Shown here: positions 63,588 through 64,000 of the stretch, piece after piece
Position numbering within the stretch: position 1 is the first letter of the stretch
Layout of the letters: each line of letters starts with the position of its first letter
Program-made: the position numbers and the translations under genes
Notes under the pieces: model-generated
Told to the model about the DNA's origin: nothing
Database searches by the model: none
What the model saw: the letters and a program-made list of their open reading frames with translations, nothing else
Source of the DNA: Micavibrio sp. UBA2137
Lineage (GTDB): Bacteria; Pseudomonadota; Alphaproteobacteria; Micavibrionales; Micavibrionaceae
Length of the DNA stretch: 64,000 nt
Reading direction: 5' to 3'
Assembly: GCA_002328415.1 (NCBI GenBank)
Contig: DCXL01000004.1
Coordinates: forward strand, 1,081,364 to 1,145,363

Positions 63588-64000
63588 ATGGCAGAAGCAG
63601 TTGCAGGTCAGCCAAACGCAGAATACGGCGCCGATTCGATTAAGGTTTTAAAGGGTCTGGAGGCTGTTCGTAAGCGTCCGGGCATGTATATCGGTGACAC
63701 AGATGATGGGTCTGGTCTTCACCACATGGTCTATGAGGTTGTTGATAATGCGATTGACGAATCTTTGGCGGGGCACTGTGACCGCATTGATGTTATTATC
63801 AATCCTGATGGCTCTATGACAATTCGCGATAATGGACGCGGTATTCCTGTTGATATGCACAAGGAAGAAGGCATCTCAGCGGCTGAAGTCATTATGACCC
63901 AACTTCATGCTGGTGGTAAATTTGACCAAAACTCATATAAAGTTTCCGGTGGTTTGCACGGGGTTGGTGTTTCTGTTGTAAACGCCCTGTCTGAATGGTT
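63588..64000 (+). CDS. gyrB: DNA gyrase subunit B, 3' end cut by window
   Basis: The first 137 residues. 'DSIKVLKGLEAVRKRPGMYIGDTDDGSGLHHMVYEVVDNAIDE' and 'MTIRDNGRGIPVDMHKEEGI' (GHKL ATPase motifs) then 'GGKFDQNSYKVSGGLHGVGVSVVNALS'. GAGG before the ATG. The gene runs past base 64000. Confidence 0.98.
   Translation, partial: MAEAVAGQPNAEYGADSIKVLKGLEAVRKRPGMYIGDTDDGSGLHHMVYEVVDNAIDESLAGHCDRIDVIINPDGSMTIRDNGRGIPVDMHKEEGISAAEVIMTQLHAGGKFDQNSYKVSGGLHGVGVSVVNALSEW

Overview
The window looks like a chromosomal segment of an alphaproteobacterium with moderate GC. The lineage is inferred from gene content: an rpsT-dnaA-dnaN-recF-gyrB block, an hsp20-DUF1150 pair, a zf-CHCC mini zinc-finger protein, a ligase-associated DNA repair cluster, and a secreted/membrane protein containing an 'INPLQHIPLVN'-type core. 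I cannot name the genus. No prophage, transposase, CRISPR array, rRNA or tRNA gene was seen. Nearly everything is compact single-copy chromosome with many 1-4 nt overlaps and convergent or divergent neighbours that touch.

Layout. 1-5.6 kb: DNA repair cluster (Lhr-like helicase, MBL-fold exonuclease, ATP-dependent ligase) with an unusual divergent, overlapping helicase/exonuclease start, then a GGCT-like protein. 5.6-10.5 kb: a cell-envelope island of poorly recognised exported proteins (lipoprotein, divergent YkuD-like protein, Pro/Ala-rich secreted protein, acidic membrane-anchored protein), with a 32-codon ORF that has an exceptionally strong Shine-Dalgarno sequence. 10.5-16 kb: methionine (metE, metF) and purine (gpt, guaA) genes. 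16-24 kb: BLUF photoreceptor, cysteine hydrolase, palindromic repeat, surface acyltransferase, methyltransferase, M32 peptidase, GNAT enzyme and two unknown proteins. 24-27.7 kb: Smr protein, cysS, zinc-finger protein, and hsp20 behind a likely RNA thermometer. 27.8-33.3 kb: envelope functions (MlaE/MlaF, TSUP permease, VanX-like peptidase, PBP1A). 33.3-37 kb: winged-helix regulator, then rluB-rsmD-yggS and tadA. 37-48 kb: purD/putA, xseA, pheA, cytochrome c, pyrC, lysA. 48-53 kb: EAL phosphodiesterase, cmk, rpsA. 53-58.7 kb: groES-groEL, a candidate small RNA, mutM. 58.8-64 kb: rpsT, dnaA, dnaN, recF, gyrB (gyrB is cut by the window end; the helicase is cut by the window start).

The most interesting parts are not large gene clusters but small elements: the mini-ORF at 5637-5735 with a 14-nt match to the 16S rRNA tail and a three-arm alternative hairpin at its stop; a ROSE-like thermometer before hsp20; a promoter-hairpin-terminator unit (candidate sRNA) after groEL; and a 26-codon upstream ORF overlapping the rpsA start. 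Several enzymes carry changed key residues (VanX-like Zn ligand, MutM zinc finger, GGDEF motif). I did not find a convincing new multi-gene defence or biosynthetic system.
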